This document shows, one piece after another, positions 6,820 through 7,037 of a stretch of 7,037 nt of DNA. The stretch lies in the NCBI GenBank assembly GCA_945946745.1, contig CAMEWZ010000082.1, positions 1-7,037 of the forward strand. The letters run 5' to 3'. The DNA comes from an uncultured Clostridia bacterium (GTDB lineage Bacteria > Bacillota > Clostridia > Oscillospirales > Oscillospiraceae). The notes beneath the pieces were generated by a model. The model worked only from the letters and a program-made list of their open reading frames with translations. It was not told where the DNA came from and ran no database searches. The position numbers and the translations under genes were made by a program. Position 1 is the stretch's first letter, and every line of letters begins with the position of its first letter.

Positions 6820-6922
6820 CCCCTTGCCTCTCCCTATGGGAGAGGTGCCCCCTATGGGGGCGGAGAGGGCCCTCTCAGTCACGGCTAACGCCGTGCCAGC
6901 TCCCCCAACGGGGGAGCCAAGG
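6820..6922 (-). repeat. Multi-hairpin palindromic intergenic repeat, copy B (inverted relative to copy A)
   Basis: Read on the minus strand, this has the same order of modules as 126-251. In plus coordinates the stems are 6827-6834/6838-6845 (8 bp, loop TAT), 6847-6852/6856-6861 (GCCCCC/GGGGGC), 6880-6885/6890-6895 (CACGGC/GCCGTG) and 6899-6906/6910-6917 (8 bp, loop AAC). The central pair is fused into the palindrome GAGAGGGCCCTCTC (6863-6876), without the 18-base insert of copy A. The ends CCCTTGCCTCTCCC (6821-6834) and GGGGGAGCCAAGG (6910-6922) are near-inverted repeats. No coding capacity is evident. Confidence 0.8.
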
Positions 6923-7037
6923 CTGCTGCGCAATTAATTGCAATTTGTACCGCCGTAACGATACCGAGCAGTACCCAATGGTGTAACGATGACCACCCAG
7001 CCTGGGCACGCATTGTCAGCGGCGACTCGCCGCCAAA
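6923..7037. other. Unassigned tail: short repeats and a minus-strand open frame running off the edge
   Basis: Between copy B and the window edge I see no complete gene. A minus-strand frame is open from the edge to a TAA at 6936-6934 and gives 33 residues, ending PLGTARYRYGGTNCN. It could be the 3' end of a gene or part of another intergenic repeat; I do not recognise it. The stretch also holds the palindrome CAATTAATTG (6931-6940), the direct repeat GTAACGAT at 6955-6962 and 6983-6990 (28-base period), and a hairpin GCGGCG/CGCCGC (7019-7024/7028-7033). The density of short symmetric sequences favours non-coding repeat DNA over a conserved gene, but the fragment is too short to decide. Confidence 0.35.

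Noticed and set aside
6752..6937. Small plus-strand open frame of 61 codons across copy B
   Set aside because: It has no ribosome binding site and is mostly translation of the palindromic repeat, with low-complexity Pro/Ala/Leu content.

Overview
The window is a GC-rich stretch of ordinary bacterial chromosome. The gene style suggests a gut-type Clostridia member (Oscillospiraceae-like): strong AGGAGG-type ribosome binding sites, a clostridial-type SerA, an aldo/keto reductase with Fe-S motifs, and CCTTGGCTCTCCC-type palindromic intergenic repeats. The taxon is an inference from style; no RNA marker gene is present.

Layout. (1) Bases 1-93 hold the 3' end of an unrecognised plus-strand gene. 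(2) Bases 94-281 are a leader region dominated by a multi-hairpin palindromic repeat (element A, 126-251). (3) Bases 282-4613 are a tight plus-strand run serC-serA-proA-proC, with gaps of 13, 42 and 5 bases. It ends at a strong hairpin (4616-4640) that also serves the convergent gene. (4) Bases 4652-5506 (minus) encode a short-chain dehydrogenase that resembles the Bacillus-type SDR D-mannonate oxidoreductase (fructuronate reductase). (5) Bases 5507-5667 are a divergent promoter region with a perfect TATAAT on each strand. (6) Bases 5668-6675 (plus) encode an aldo/keto reductase with two cysteine clusters at its C-terminus, followed by a hairpin terminator. (7) Bases 6676-7037 hold that terminator, a second copy of the palindromic repeat in the opposite orientation (element B, 6820-6922), and an unassigned tail that runs off the window.

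How the genes work together. SerA oxidises 3-phosphoglycerate to 3-phosphohydroxypyruvate and SerC transaminates it to phosphoserine. ProA and ProC carry out the last two reductive steps to proline, with a spontaneous cyclisation between them. The serine phosphatase step (SerB) and the first proline step (ProB) are not in the window and must be encoded elsewhere if the pathways are complete. The SDR and the aldo/keto reductase form a separate divergent redox pair whose link is only positional.

Nothing here looks like an undescribed defence or mobile system. The most interesting non-coding signal is the inverted pair of palindromic elements bracketing the gene block. Two of their hairpin stems differ between copies in ways that keep base pairing.
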